Assembly: GCA_002381615.1 (NCBI GenBank)
Contig: DFWY01000029.1
Coordinates: 1-64,000 of the forward strand
From: Polaromonas sp. UBA4122
GTDB lineage: Bacteria; Pseudomonadota; Gammaproteobacteria; Burkholderiales; Burkholderiaceae_C
Direction of reading: 5' to 3'
Length of the DNA: 64,000 nucleotides
Below, piece by piece: positions 1 to 9,196 of this stretch (position 1 is the stretch's first letter; every line of letters begins with the position of its first letter). The position numbers were made by a program, and so were the translations under genes. The notes under the pieces are model-generated. The model ran no database searches. It saw only the letters and a program-made list of their open reading frames with translations, and had not been told where the DNA came from.

Positions 1-2
1 AA

Positions 3-413
3 GCGCTTGGCCATAACGTCCCGCGGGTGTTCATGCTGGTGTTTGGCGGCGGGGCTGCGCTGGCGGGGCTGGCCGGTGTCATTGGTGGCAATGCGTTTGT
101 CACCGAGCCCAGCATGGCGGCCGCAGTGGGTTCGGTCATTTTTGTGGTGGTGGTGGTCGGGGGCATGGGCTCCCTGGTCGGGGCTTTTCTGGCCTCCGTG
201 CTGATTGGCGTCATCCAGACCTTCGCGGTGGCCGTTGACAGTTCCTTGATGGGTGCTGCCGCAATGCTTGGGGTGACGGTGACGCCAGAAACATTCGGCT
301 ACGCTGTACTGAAGCTCAAGATCAGCCAGATCGCGCCCATCCTGCCTTACCTGTTTCTGGTGCTGATGCTGACGTTCCGACCCAAGGGTCTTCTGGGTAC
401 CCGGGAGGGCTAA
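3..413 (+). CDS. livH: Branched-chain amino acid ABC transporter permease LivH, 3' part
   Basis: The reading frame is open from base 3, so the gene begins outside the window. The visible C-terminal half is almost all membrane segments (GGAALAGLAGVIGG, then a VIFVVVVVGGMGSLVGAFLA stretch). The MGSLVGAF region followed by a short tail ending in FRPKGLLG is typical of LivH-type inner-membrane permeases. It would form the transmembrane channel with LivM, powered by LivG and LivF just downstream. It ends 2 nt before the livM start, so the genes are co-transcribed. Substrate may be leucine-type amino acids or another small carboxylate or amide; sequence alone does not decide. Confidence 0.9.
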   Translation, partial: ALGHNVPRVFMLVFGGGAALAGLAGVIGGNAFVTEPSMAAAVGSVIFVVVVVGGMGSLVGAFLASVLIGVIQTFAVAVDSSLMGAAAMLGVTVTPETFGYAVLKLKISQIAPILPYLFLVLMLTFRPKGLLGTREG

Positions 414-415
414 CA

Positions 416-1708
416 GTGGCAGCCAAATACTACCAATTCAAGCCGCTCAACATCGGGCGCTTCATGATCTGGAGCCTTTTCGCTGTGCTGCTGGCGGTGG
501 TGCCGCTTCTGTTCACCAGCAGCCTGAGCCAGACCATACTGTCGCAGATGGGCATAGCCATCATTGTCTGTCTGAGCTACAACATGCTGTTGGGGCAAGG
601 GGGGATGCTGAGCTTTGGCCATGCAGTGTACTCAGGGCTTGGCTCATTTGCTGCCATTCATACCTTGAACCTCGTAAGTCGCGGACAAATTCCGCTTCCC
701 GTCAGCCTTATCCCATTGGCAGGCGGCTTGGCCGGTATGCTGTTTGCCGTGCTCCTGGGTTGGGTGACTACAAAAAAATCAGCCACGACCTTTGCCATGA
801 TCACATTGGGCGTGGGTGAACTGGTCTGGGCCATGTCGCTGATGTTCCCCGAATTTTTTGGCGGGGAGGGCGGGATTACCGGCAATCGAGTCACTGGACC
901 CAAGCCGCTGGGTATTACTTTTGGCCCGCAAATACAGCTGTACTACCTGATAGCGGTGTACACCTTTGTCTGTACCGCCTTGATGTTTGCTTTCACCCGC
1001 ACGCCGCTTGGCCGCATGCTCAATGCCGTGCGCGACAACCCTGAGCGGGTTGAGTTTGTGGGCTATGACACCCAGAAAGTGCGCTACATCTCATTCGTGA
1101 TTGCCGCTTTTTTCGCCGGTATCTCGGGTGGGCTTGCCGCATTGAACTTCGAGATTGTGACCTCCGAGGTGGTCAGCGGCTACCGCTCTGGCGCTTACCT
1201 GCTGTTTACCTTTTTGGGTGGTGCGACCTTCTTCTTTGGCCCCATTATTGGTGCGGTTCTCATGGTGCTGGCGTTTGTGCTGCTAAGCGAGTTCACCAAA
1301 GCCTGGCTCTTGTACCTTGGGCTGGTGTTTCTATTCATGGTCATGTTTGCGCCCGGTGGCTTTGCCAGCCTGATCATGATGAACGTGCGTGTGGCTGCGT
1401 TCGGCAAGCTCAAGCCGCTTTGGCGCAATTACCTGGCCTTGTTTGTCACCGGATTCATTGCCTTCGCCGGTGCGGCCTCCATGATCGAGATGGTCTACCA
1501 CCTTCAACTGGGTGCCGCGCTGGGTTCCCAGCTGACCTTCATGGGCATGCAGCTCAACACAGCCTCCGCTGGCAGTTGGGGTGCGGCTGCTGCGGTGATG
1601 CTGGTAGCCCTTGGATTCTTCGAACTCGCACGGCGCCGGTTTGCCCTGAAATGGGGCGATATTCAGGAGTCCATAGAAAAGGAAATCAAACGGCGGGAGG
1701 CCTTGTGA
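416..1708 (+). CDS. livM: Branched-chain amino acid ABC transporter permease LivM
   Basis: 430 aa, GTG start 2 nt after livH. Many hydrophobic segments and the family motif YNMLLGQGGMLSFGHAVYSG near residue 45 identify LivM, the second permease of the HAAT family. It carries roughly 90 extra C-terminal residues with two more hydrophobic helices and a charged tail (KEIKRREAL), longer than the classical ~300-residue core but common in beta-proteobacterial homologues. The stop overlaps the livG start by 4 nt, implying translational coupling. Confidence 0.92.
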   Translation: MAAKYYQFKPLNIGRFMIWSLFAVLLAVVPLLFTSSLSQTILSQMGIAIIVCLSYNMLLGQGGMLSFGHAVYSGLGSFAAIHTLNLVSRGQIPLPVSLIPLAGGLAGMLFAVLLGWVTTKKSATTFAMITLGVGELVWAMSLMFPEFFGGEGGITGNRVTGPKPLGITFGPQIQLYYLIAVYTFVCTALMFAFTRTPLGRMLNAVRDNPERVEFVGYDTQKVRYISFVIAAFFAGISGGLAALNFEIVTSEVVSGYRSGAYLLFTFLGGATFFFGPIIGAVLMVLAFVLLSEFTKAWLLYLGLVFLFMVMFAPGGFASLIMMNVRVAAFGKLKPLWRNYLALFVTGFIAFAGAASMIEMVYHLQLGAALGSQLTFMGMQLNTASAGSWGAAAAVMLVALGFFELARRRFALKWGDIQESIEKEIKRREAL

Positions 1709-2487
1709 GCGCAGCACAACACTACGCGCTGGAACTGAAAGGCCTTCGCAAAAATTTTGGAAAAACGGAAATCATTCGCGGCGTCAATCTGGCGGTCCAG
1801 CAGGGCGAGCGGGTGGCGATCATTGGGCCCAACGGCGCGGGCAAATCCACGCTATTTAACCTGATCAGCGGACGCTTTGAGCCCAGCGGCGGGGAAGTTC
1901 TGCTCAATGGCCAGTGCATCAACGGCAAAAGGCCGTTTGAAATCAACCGGCTCGGCCTGTCGCGAAGTTTCCAGCTCACCAATATTTTCCCCAAGCTCAG
2001 CGTGTTTGAAAATCTGCGCTGTGGCGTGCTCTGGAGCCTGGGCTACAAATACACTTTCCTCAAGTTTCTCGCGGATCTGGATGACGCCAACGAACGCGCT
2101 GAAGCCTTGATGACCATGATCAAGCTCGACAAAAAGCGGGATGTGCTGGCGACCAACCTGACCTATGCCGAACAGCGTGCCCTGGAAATCGGCATCACCA
2201 TCGCTGGCGGCGCCAACGTGATCCTGCTGGACGAGCCCACCGCGGGCATGAGCCGCTCGGAGACCAGTCGTTTCATCAGCCTGATCAAGGAAGTCACCGT
2301 GGGCAAGACACTGCTGACGGTAGAGCATGACATGGGCGTGGTTTTTGGCCTTGCAGACAAGATTGCCGTGTTGGTTTACGGCGAAATTATTGCTTACGAC
2401 ACGCCCGAAGCCGTGCGCGCTGACCAGCGTGTGCAGGAGGCTTATCTGGGCTCTTCCGTGGCGGACCAGCAGGCCGGAAAACACTGA
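1705..2487 (+). CDS. livG: Branched-chain amino acid ABC transporter ATP-binding protein LivG
   Basis: 260 aa. The GTG at 1705 overlaps the livM stop (GTGA) and gives an N-terminus of normal length; the open frame extends upstream inside livM but that part is not family-like. Walker A is GPNGAGKST (Lys47), Walker B is VILLDEPTAGM, and the switch His lies in LTVEHDMGVVF. The signature loop reads LTYAEQ rather than LSGGQ, close to the LSYGEQ seen in LivG proteins. Cytoplasmic ATPase that pairs with LivF. Confidence 0.92.
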   Translation: MSAAQHYALELKGLRKNFGKTEIIRGVNLAVQQGERVAIIGPNGAGKSTLFNLISGRFEPSGGEVLLNGQCINGKRPFEINRLGLSRSFQLTNIFPKLSVFENLRCGVLWSLGYKYTFLKFLADLDDANERAEALMTMIKLDKKRDVLATNLTYAEQRALEIGITIAGGANVILLDEPTAGMSRSETSRFISLIKEVTVGKTLLTVEHDMGVVFGLADKIAVLVYGEIIAYDTPEAVRADQRVQEAYLGSSVADQQAGKH

Positions 2488-2489
2488 CT

Positions 2490-3197
2490 ATGTTGAACGT
2501 CAAAAATCTCCACGCCTTCTATGGCAAAAGCCATGTCCTGCATGGCGTTTCGTTTGAGGTGCTGCCCGGCGAAATTGTCGCTTTACTGGGTCGCAATGGC
2601 TCGGGTCGCTCGACCACTGCCAAAGCCATCATGGGACTGGTCGATTGCCAAGGCTTTATCGGCTGGAAAACCGATAAATTTGACGGGGACATTGTGGGAA
2701 AAAAGGCCTACCAGATTGCCCATCTCGGCATTGGCTACGTGCCTGAAAACCGTGACATCTTTCCTAAACTGACGGTGCATCAAAATCTGCTGCTGGGGCA
2801 AAAGGGCTCTGGCAAAGGGTCACGCTGGTCCTTCAGTGACATGTACACCCTGTTTCCGCGGCTGCTGGAGCGCCAGCACACCGAAGCCGGGGTTTTGTCG
2901 GGTGGCGAGCAGCAGATGCTCACGCTGTGCCGCACCCTCATGGGCGACCCAGACCTCATCATCATTGACGAGCCGACCGAAGGCCTGGCCCCAAAAATTG
3001 TGGAACTGGTGGGCCAATACCTGCAAACACTCAAAGCCAAGGGCATCTCCGTGCTGTTGATTGAGCAGAAACTCACCATTGCCATGGCCATTTCTGACCG
3101 GGTATTGGTGATGGGTCATGGCAGCATCGTGTTTGATGGCACACCCGACAGCCTGCGGGCCGACGCGTACATCCGAAAAGAGTGGCTCGAAGTGTAA
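2490..3197 (+). CDS. livF: Branched-chain amino acid ABC transporter ATP-binding protein LivF
   Basis: 235 aa, 2 nt after livG, last gene of the liv operon. Signature LSGGEQQ, Walker B LIIIDEPTEGLAP and the final LLIEQ switch region are all canonical LivF. The Walker A loop reads GRNGSGRST: the invariant lysine is Arg40 (CGC codon at 2607). LivG keeps its lysine, so the dimer would have one normal and one altered site. No ribosome slip or frameshift explains it, and the rest of the protein is well conserved. Confidence 0.92.
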   Translation: MLNVKNLHAFYGKSHVLHGVSFEVLPGEIVALLGRNGSGRSTTAKAIMGLVDCQGFIGWKTDKFDGDIVGKKAYQIAHLGIGYVPENRDIFPKLTVHQNLLLGQKGSGKGSRWSFSDMYTLFPRLLERQHTEAGVLSGGEQQMLTLCRTLMGDPDLIIIDEPTEGLAPKIVELVGQYLQTLKAKGISVLLIEQKLTIAMAISDRVLVMGHGSIVFDGTPDSLRADAYIRKEWLEV

Positions 3198-3211
3198 AAA
3201 ATCTCCTGCAC

Positions 3212-3229
3212 TTGTCCCCGCTGGGACAA
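3212..3229. promoter_or_regulatory. Inverted repeat at the end of the liv operon
   Basis: TTGTCCC-CGCT-GGGACAA is a perfect 7-bp inverted repeat 15 nt after the livF stop. No T-run follows, so it is either a weak terminator hairpin or an operator in the liv/fad intergenic region. Confidence 0.35.
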
Positions 3230-3246
3230 ATCGGAACCATGGGTGC

Positions 3247-3290
3247 TTGCACCTTTATGAAGACCCCTACGATAATAAAAGAACGATCGT
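3247..3290 (+). promoter_or_regulatory. Putative sigma-70 promoter with palindromic operator for the fad cluster
   Basis: A -35-like TTGCAC (3247-3252) is followed after 18 nt by GATAAT (3271-3276). Immediately downstream, near the expected transcription start, lies the palindrome ACGATCGT (3283-3290) within GAACGATCGTAC. TetR-type fatty-acid repressors (FadR/PsrA/FadP families) often use operators with such cores. That a TetR repressor binds here is inference. Confidence 0.4.
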
Positions 3291-3369
3291 ACTATTTTCC
3301 CTAATGCTTATTCCCCCTGCATCCGGGGCCGATGCAGCTGAAACTTCAATCAAGGAAAGAAACCTCTCA

Positions 3370-5469
3370 ATGACAACCCACTACGAAGTTCACGGCACCG
3401 TGGCGCTCATCACCCTGAGCAACCCTCCCGTTAACGGCCTCGGTTACGCCACCCGTTTAAGCCTCACCGACAACCTGCAGAAAGCCAATCTGGATGCCGC
3501 CGTCAAATCCATCGTGATCACTGGCGCAGGCAAAGCTTTTTCGGGCGGGGCCGACATCAAGGAATTTGGCAGTCCCAAGGCATTGCAGGAGCCTAACCTG
3601 CTCAGTGTCATCCTGATGATTGAGAACTCATCCAAGCCCGTGGTTGCCGCGATTCACTCAGTGTGCATGGGCGGCGGCCTGGAGTTGGCACTGGGCTGCC
3701 ATTACCGCATTGCAGCGCCGGGCTGCAGTGTTGCGCTGCCAGAGGTCAAGCTGGGCTTGTTGCCTGGGGCGGGCGGCACCCAGCGCCTGCCACGCGCGCT
3801 GGGAGTTGAGCCGGCCCTGAACATGATCGTGAGCGGCGAGCCCGTCAAGAGTGAGCTGCTGGCACAGATCCCCGCCCAGAAACTGTTCGACAGAATGGCC
3901 CAGTCGCCCGAATCCCTGGCTGAAGAGGCTTTCGCCTTTGCCCAGTCCATTGCCGACATACGTCCGCTCCCGCTGGTGCGCAACCTGCCTTGCCAGCACC
4001 CCAACGGCGACGCCTACTTTCAATTTGCACGCAATATGGTCAAGGGCATGGCCAAAAACTTCCCCGCGCCGCTGAAATGCGTGGACGCCGTGGCGGCCGC
4101 GACCAAACAGAAATTCGAAGACGGCTTGCGGTTTGAGCGCGAGCTCTTCATCAACCTGATGTGGACACCTGAAAGCCGCGCGCTACGCCACATCTTCATG
4201 GCCGAGCGCGCCGCCTCCAAGATTCCGGACGTGCCGGAAGACACGCCGAAACGCGAGATCAAGTCGATCGCCGTGATTGGCGCCGGCACCATGGGCGGCG
4301 GCATCTCCATGAACTTCCTCAACGCCGGCATTCCGGTCAAGATGCTGGAAATGAAGCAGGAAGCACTGGACCGCGGCATTGCCACGATTCGCAAGAATTA
4401 TGAAGCGCAGGTCAAGAAGGGCAAGCTGAAAGCAGACAAATACGAGCAGCGCATGAGCCTGCTCAGCACCACGCTGAGCTACGACGATCTGAAGGACGCC
4501 GACATGGTGATCGAAGCCGTTTTCGAGGAAATGGGAGTGAAGGAAAAAGTATTCAAGGAACTCGACCGGGTCATGAAATCCGGTGCGATTCTGGCTACCA
4601 ATACCTCGACGCTCGACGTGAACAAGATTGCCTCGTTCACCCAGCGTCCGCAGGACGTGATCGGCACCCACTTTTTCAGCCCGGCCAACGTCATGAAGTT
4701 GCTCGAAGTGGTGCGCGGCGAGAAGACTGGCAGGGACGTGCTGGCTACCGTGATGGCGCTGGGCAAAAAAATCAAGAAGACTGCCGTGGTCTCTGGCGTC
4801 TGCGATGGCTTCATCGGCAACCGCATGATCGAGCAGTACAGCCGCCAGGCGGGCTTTTTACTTGAAGAGGGCTGCACGCCAGCGCAGGTTGACAAGGCTG
4901 TCGAAAAGTTCGGTTTTGCCATGGGTCCGTTTCGCATGGGTGATCTGGCTGGCAACGACATTGGCTGGGCTATCCGCAAGCGCCGCTACACCGAAAAGCC
5001 GGACCTCAAATACAGTAAAACTGCTGATCTGTTGTGTGAAATGGGTCGCTACGGCCAGAAAACCGGTGCGGGCTGGTACGACTACGTGGCGGGCAAGCGC
5101 GATGCCATCCCTTCACAGCTCGTGGTTGACATGATTGAAAAACACCGCAAAGACATCGGCGTGGAGCCGCGCAAGATTTCCGACGAAGAAATTGTTCAGC
5201 GCCTGGTTTACTCACTGGTAAACGAGGCCGCGCACATTCTGGAGGAGGGCATTGCCTCCAAGGCCAGCGACATCGACATGGTTTACCTCACCGGTTACGG
5301 CTTCCCGATTCACCGCGGCGGCCCAATGCTGTACGCCGATCAGGTCGGCCTCTTCAACGTGGTGCAGAGCATGAACCGCTTTGCGCAAAACCCGCTGGAC
5401 GACGCCAACTTCTGGAAGCCCGCGCCGCTGCTGGCCAAACTCGCCGCCGAAGGCAAGACTTTTAACTGA
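3370..5469 (+). CDS. fadB: Enoyl-CoA hydratase / 3-hydroxyacyl-CoA dehydrogenase (FadB/FadJ type)
   Basis: 699 aa from the ATG at 3370, which follows GAAAGAAA and gives the normal N-terminus; the frame is open further upstream but that stretch is the promoter region. Domain 1 (about 1-190) is a crotonase with oxyanion-hole motif SGGADIKEFG and both catalytic glutamates (GGGLELALG and LPEVKLGLLPGAGGTQRL). Domain 2 (from about 298) is the NAD-binding fold VIGAGTMGGGI, followed by the catalytic HFFSP histidine. It catalyses hydration of trans-2-enoyl-CoA and oxidation of 3-hydroxyacyl-CoA. The thiolase gene follows after 15 nt, giving a complete beta-oxidation FadBA complex. Confidence 0.93.
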   Translation: MTTHYEVHGTVALITLSNPPVNGLGYATRLSLTDNLQKANLDAAVKSIVITGAGKAFSGGADIKEFGSPKALQEPNLLSVILMIENSSKPVVAAIHSVCMGGGLELALGCHYRIAAPGCSVALPEVKLGLLPGAGGTQRLPRALGVEPALNMIVSGEPVKSELLAQIPAQKLFDRMAQSPESLAEEAFAFAQSIADIRPLPLVRNLPCQHPNGDAYFQFARNMVKGMAKNFPAPLKCVDAVAAATKQKFEDGLRFERELFINLMWTPESRALRHIFMAERAASKIPDVPEDTPKREIKSIAVIGAGTMGGGISMNFLNAGIPVKMLEMKQEALDRGIATIRKNYEAQVKKGKLKADKYEQRMSLLSTTLSYDDLKDADMVIEAVFEEMGVKEKVFKELDRVMKSGAILATNTSTLDVNKIASFTQRPQDVIGTHFFSPANVMKLLEVVRGEKTGRDVLATVMALGKKIKKTAVVSGVCDGFIGNRMIEQYSRQAGFLLEEGCTPAQVDKAVEKFGFAMGPFRMGDLAGNDIGWAIRKRRYTEKPDLKYSKTADLLCEMGRYGQKTGAGWYDYVAGKRDAIPSQLVVDMIEKHRKDIGVEPRKISDEEIVQRLVYSLVNEAAHILEEGIASKASDIDMVYLTGYGFPIHRGGPMLYADQVGLFNVVQSMNRFAQNPLDDANFWKPAPLLAKLAAEGKTFN

Positions 5470-5484
5470 TTTCCGGAGATTTTC

Positions 5485-6660
5485 ATGACCTCAGCTGTAA
5501 TTGTTTCCACCGCCCGCACACCTCTGGCCAAAAGCTGGAAAGGCTCCTTCAACATGACCCACGGCGCCACCCTGGGCGGCCATGCCGTCCAGCATGCGAT
5601 TGCCCGTGCCGGCATCGACGCAGCCGAAGTCGATGACGTGATCATGGGCTGCGCCACGCCTGAAGGCGCCACGGGCGCCAACATTGCGCGCCAGATTGCG
5701 CTGCGCGCCGGCTGCCCCGTCACCGTGTCGGGCATGACCGTCAACCGCTTTTGCTCATCCGGCCTGCAAGCCATTGCCCTGGCTTCCCAGCGCGTGATGG
5801 CCGGCGAAGCCGACATTTACGTCGCCGGCGGTGTGGAGAGCATTTCCTGCGTACAGCAGGAAATGAATACCCACATGCTGCGCGAAGACTGGCTGGCCAA
5901 GAACAAGCCCGAGATTTACTGGAACATGCTGCAAACGGCCGAGCAGGTTGCCAAGCGCTACGGTATTTCGCGCGATCGCATGGACGAATATGGCGCGGGC
6001 AGCCAGCAAAAGGCCGCAGCGGCGCTGGCCGCCGGCCTGTTCGATGCCGAGATTGCACCGATTACCGTCACCGCCGGTGTGGCTGACCCGGTGATGGGCC
6101 TGAGCACGAAGCAGGTCACTGTGAGCAAGGACGAAGGCATTCGCGAAGGTACGACCAAGGAAGGCATCAGCGGCATCAAGCCCGCCGTTCCGGGCGGCGT
6201 GATTTCCGCCGGCAATGCCAGCCAGTTTTCCGACGGCGGCGGCGCCGTGGTGGTCATGGACGAAAAAGTAGCCGAGAGAAAAGGGCTCAAGCCATTGGGC
6301 CGCTTCCTTGGTTTTGTCGTTGCAGGCTGTGAGCCCGATGAAATGGGCATTGGCCCGGTATTCGCCATCCCCAAGGTGCTGGCCAGGCTGGGCTTGAAAG
6401 TTGGCGACATCGACCTGTGGGAGCTGAACGAGGCGTTTGCCGTGCAGGTGCTGTACTGCGCCGACAAGCTGGGCATTCCCATGGACAAGCTCAATGTGAA
6501 CGGCGGCGCGATTGCGGTGGGCCATCCCTACGGCGTAACCGGCCAGCGCCTGACGGGCCACGCCCTGATCGAAGGCAAGCGCCGCGGCATCAAGCGCGTC
6601 TGCGTGACCATGTGCATTGGCGGCGGCATGGGCGCGGCCGGGATTTTCGAAGTTCTGTGA
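5485..6660 (+). CDS. fadA: Acetyl-CoA C-acyltransferase (3-ketoacyl-CoA thiolase)
   Basis: 391 aa, the usual length of thiolases. Nucleophilic cysteine Cys90 sits in NRFCSSGLQ. His347 lies in [10 protein letters not shown] and the second active-site cysteine Cys377 in [11 protein letters not shown], so the triad is complete. It cleaves 3-ketoacyl-CoA with CoA to give acetyl-CoA, the last step of the beta-oxidation round started by the preceding gene. A GGAGAT ribosome binding site precedes the ATG. Confidence 0.93.
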   Translation: MTSAVIVSTARTPLAKSWKGSFNMTHGATLGGHAVQHAIARAGIDAAEVDDVIMGCATPEGATGANIARQIALRAGCPVTVSGMTVNRFCSSGLQAIALASQRVMAGEADIYVAGGVESISCVQQEMNTHMLREDWLAKNKPEIYWNMLQTAEQVAKRYGISRDRMDEYGAGSQQKAAAALAAGLFDAEIAPITVTAGVADPVMGLSTKQVTVSKDEGIREGTTKEGISGIKPAVPGGVISAGNASQFSDGGGAVVVMDEKVAERKGLKPLGRFLGFVVAGCEPDEMGIGPVFAIPKVLARLGLKVGDIDLWELNEAFAVQVLYCADKLGIPMDKLNVNGGAIAVGHPYGVTGQRLTGHALIEGKRRGIKRVCVTMCIGGGMGAAGIFEVL

Positions 6661-6673
6661 GTCGATTGCAACC

Positions 6674-7108
6674 ATGACGAACGAAGCCCTGTTCCTTCAG
6701 AAAGGGCAGGCGTTTCTTGCACTGCAGCCTTTCAGTGTGCTGATTGGCGCCGAGTTGCACGCCCTGTCCCGGGGTCATTGCGAGTTGCACGTTCCGGTGA
6801 CCGAAAAAATTCTTCAACAAAACGGATTTGTGCACGGCGGGGTGGTCAGCTATGCGGCCGACAACGCGCTTACCTACGCCGGTGGCGCGGCGCTGGGCGT
6901 TCCGGTGGTCACCTCTGAATTCAAGATCAACTACGTCAGACCGGCCATCGGCGATCGGCTGATTGCGCGTGCCCAGGCGGTGTATGCTGGTCAATCGCAG
7001 GCGGTTTGCCGCTGTGACGTTTTTGCGGTGATGAACGGCGAGGAAAAACTCTGTGCCGTGGCCCAGGGCACGATTGCCCGCCTGCCGGACAAAGAGCCTC
7101 CGAAATAA
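6674..7108 (+). CDS. PaaI-family hotdog-fold thioesterase
   Basis: 144 aa from the ATG at 6674, 13 nt after the thiolase. The motif NGFVHGGVVSYAADNALTYA (about residues 50-70) is the HGG..(D/E) signature of the PaaI/YbgC-like 4HBT superfamily. Such enzymes hydrolyse acyl- or aryl-CoA thioesters and release CoA from dead-end intermediates. Position inside the fad cluster supports a salvage or overflow role; the exact acyl group cannot be read from sequence. Confidence 0.85.
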   Translation: MTNEALFLQKGQAFLALQPFSVLIGAELHALSRGHCELHVPVTEKILQQNGFVHGGVVSYAADNALTYAGGAALGVPVVTSEFKINYVRPAIGDRLIARAQAVYAGQSQAVCRCDVFAVMNGEEKLCAVAQGTIARLPDKEPPK

Positions 7109-7136
7109 TGTCCCTCCCTGGAGATTGCAGCGCACC

Positions 7137-8969
7137 ATGAACCTCCGGCCCACCCTTGATTTTTTGCTGTACCAGTGGCTTGATGCCGAGTCGCTGAACC
7201 GGCGCGAACGCTTTGCCGAGCATTCGCGTGAGACCTTTGATGCCGTGTTTGACACCTGCGAGCGCATCGCCCGCGAAAAGTACGCGCCCTTTAACCGACT
7301 GGTTGATACGCAGGAGCCAACGTTTGACGGCGAAACAGTCATCCTGCCGCAGGCCACGCACGATGCGCACAAGGCCTATGCTGAATCCGGCATGCTCAGT
7401 GCGGCGCAAGACTACGCGCTCGGCGGCATGCAGCTGCCCTACACGGTAGAAGCGGCGGCCAACAGCTTTTTTGCGATGGCCTCGGTCAGCATGGGTTCCG
7501 GGTTGCTGACGGTGGGCAATGCCAACTTGCTGATGGTGCACGGCACCGAGCTGCAGAAAAAAGTCTTTGCGCTGAACGAATTTTCGGGGCGCTGGTCGGG
7601 CACCATGTGCCTGTCAGAACCGCAAGCCGGCTCCTCGCTCAGCGATGTGACGACCCGCGCGCTGCCCGACGGCGCTGATTTTGAAGCCGACTCGCTGGGC
7701 CCACGCTATCGCCTCAAGGGCAACAAGATGTGGATTTCAGGCGGCGAACACGAGCTGACTGAAAACATCATTCACCTGGTGCTGGCAAAAATACCCGGGC
7801 CTGACGGCAAGCTGATTGCCGGTACACGCGGCATTTCGCTGTTCATCGTGCCGAAGAAACTGGTGGACACCGAAGGTCAACTTACGGGCACTCGCAATGA
7901 TGTGGCTCTGGCCGGCCTGAACCACAAGCTGGGCTGGCGCGGCACCACCAACACGCTACTGAACTTTGGTGAAGGCAAATATCCCGTGAACGGCGAGGCT
8001 GGCGCCGTGGGTTATTTGGTGGGCAAGCCGCATGAAGGCCTGCGCTGCATGTTCCACATGATGAATGAGGCGCGTATTGGTGTGGGTACGGCCGCCACCA
8101 TGCTGGGCATGGCGGGCTATTACGCCTCGCTCGACTATGCCAGGAACCGGCCGCAGGGCAGGCCAGTCGGAGTGGGAGGCAAAGACGCCTCGGCACCGCA
8201 AAGCCGCATCATCGAGCACGCCGACGTCAAGCGCATGCTGCTGGCGCAAAAGGCGTTCTGCGAAGGCGCACTGGCGCTCGAGCTGTATTGCGCCCGCCTG
8301 GTGGACGAGCACCACACGGCCGAGCCGCAGGCCGCCGACGACGCGCGGCTGCTGCTCGAAGTGCTCACGCCCATCGCAAAAAGCTGGCCCAGCGAATGGT
8401 GTCTGGAGGCCAATTCGCTGGCGATTCAGGTGCATGGCGGTTATGGCTACACCCGCGACTTCCCGGTGGAGCAATACTGGCGCGACAACCGTCTGAACAT
8501 GATTCATGAAGGTACCCACGGCATTCAGGCCATGGACCTGCTGGGTCGCAAGGTGTTGATGGAAGGGGGCAGGGGCCTTCAGCTACTGGCGGCGCGCATC
8601 AATGCCACCATTGAGCGCGCTATCCAGGTGCCCGAGATGGCCGCCCATGCCAAGGCGCTGGGTCATGCGCTGCTACAGGTGCGCAACGCGACCCAAGCCG
8701 CCTGGGCCACCGGCAACCCCGGCGATGCACTGGCCAATGCGGTGCCCTATATGCAGGGCTTCGGCCATACCGTGCTGGCCTGGATCTGGCTCGATGTGGC
8801 GCTGGCCGCGCTTCAAGCGGATGCTATTAAATCGATAGCGGCTACTTCAGGTAGACTGGGCGCTACACGCTATTTTTATCACTACGAATTGCCAAAAATA
8901 GACGCCTGGCTCAAGGTGGTTGAAGCGCGTGACCTGACCTGTGCTGACTTGCCTGAAGAGGCGTTTTAA
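7137..8969 (+). CDS. Acyl-CoA dehydrogenase (large ~600-aa class)
   Basis: 610 aa from the ATG at 7137. It has the N-terminal domain, the MCLSEPQAGSSLSDV FAD-binding strand, and the catalytic glutamate in MIHEGTHGIQAMDLLGRKV, followed by the extra C-terminal helical domain of the ~600-aa class. It introduces the trans-2 double bond into acyl-CoA and passes electrons to ETF. Near the C-terminus (8823-8880) the coding sequence contains a copy of the Comamonadaceae palindromic repeat, translated in frame as part of DAIKSIAATSGRLGATRYFY. The stop overlaps the next start (TAATG). Confidence 0.92.
   Translation: MNLRPTLDFLLYQWLDAESLNRRERFAEHSRETFDAVFDTCERIAREKYAPFNRLVDTQEPTFDGETVILPQATHDAHKAYAESGMLSAAQDYALGGMQLPYTVEAAANSFFAMASVSMGSGLLTVGNANLLMVHGTELQKKVFALNEFSGRWSGTMCLSEPQAGSSLSDVTTRALPDGADFEADSLGPRYRLKGNKMWISGGEHELTENIIHLVLAKIPGPDGKLIAGTRGISLFIVPKKLVDTEGQLTGTRNDVALAGLNHKLGWRGTTNTLLNFGEGKYPVNGEAGAVGYLVGKPHEGLRCMFHMMNEARIGVGTAATMLGMAGYYASLDYARNRPQGRPVGVGGKDASAPQSRIIEHADVKRMLLAQKAFCEGALALELYCARLVDEHHTAEPQAADDARLLLEVLTPIAKSWPSEWCLEANSLAIQVHGGYGYTRDFPVEQYWRDNRLNMIHEGTHGIQAMDLLGRKVLMEGGRGLQLLAARINATIERAIQVPEMAAHAKALGHALLQVRNATQAAWATGNPGDALANAVPYMQGFGHTVLAWIWLDVALAALQADAIKSIAATSGRLGATRYFYHYELPKIDAWLKVVEARDLTCADLPEEAF
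8823..8880 (+). repeat. Palindromic repeat copy R1, inside an acyl-CoA dehydrogenase gene
   Basis: GCTATTAAATCGATAGC is the conserved inner palindrome, followed by a short spacer and GGGCGCTACACGC..TTTTTATC, the other conserved arm. Same order and spacing as the intergenic copies in this window, but lying in frame within a gene without disrupting it. Confidence 0.7.
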
Positions 8970-9196
8970 TGAGTTTTTTCAAATCATCTTCCGGTGTTGT
9001 CTCCAATAAGGCCGTGGCGCGCCTGCAGGGACTGATCTGGACACTGATTTATGGCGGCCTGCTGACGCTGGTCCTGGGCTTGTCGGTACAGCGCATCAAC
9101 GACGACCTGGGCGGGTCCCTGGAGGTGTGGGGCGGGCTGGTCGCTGTGCTCGGCTTTATCCTGATCTATGTGCGCTCGAAAATGAAGGTTGAATAG
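8969..9196 (+). CDS. Small two-helix membrane protein of unknown function
   Basis: 75 aa with two hydrophobic segments (about 20-42 and 52-68) separated by a polar loop RINDDLGGSLEV and a basic end RSKMKVE. The start overlaps the acyl-CoA dehydrogenase stop and the stop overlaps the next start, so it is translated as part of the operon. I do not recognise a family. Conserved placement would suggest a membrane-associated accessory of the pathway, but that is inference. Confidence 0.75.
   Translation: MSFFKSSSGVVSNKAVARLQGLIWTLIYGGLLTLVLGLSVQRINDDLGGSLEVWGGLVAVLGFILIYVRSKMKVE

Noticed and set aside
5755..6675. 306-codon minus-strand frame opposite the thiolase
   Set aside because: Shadow of fadA; no start signal and no recognisable motifs.
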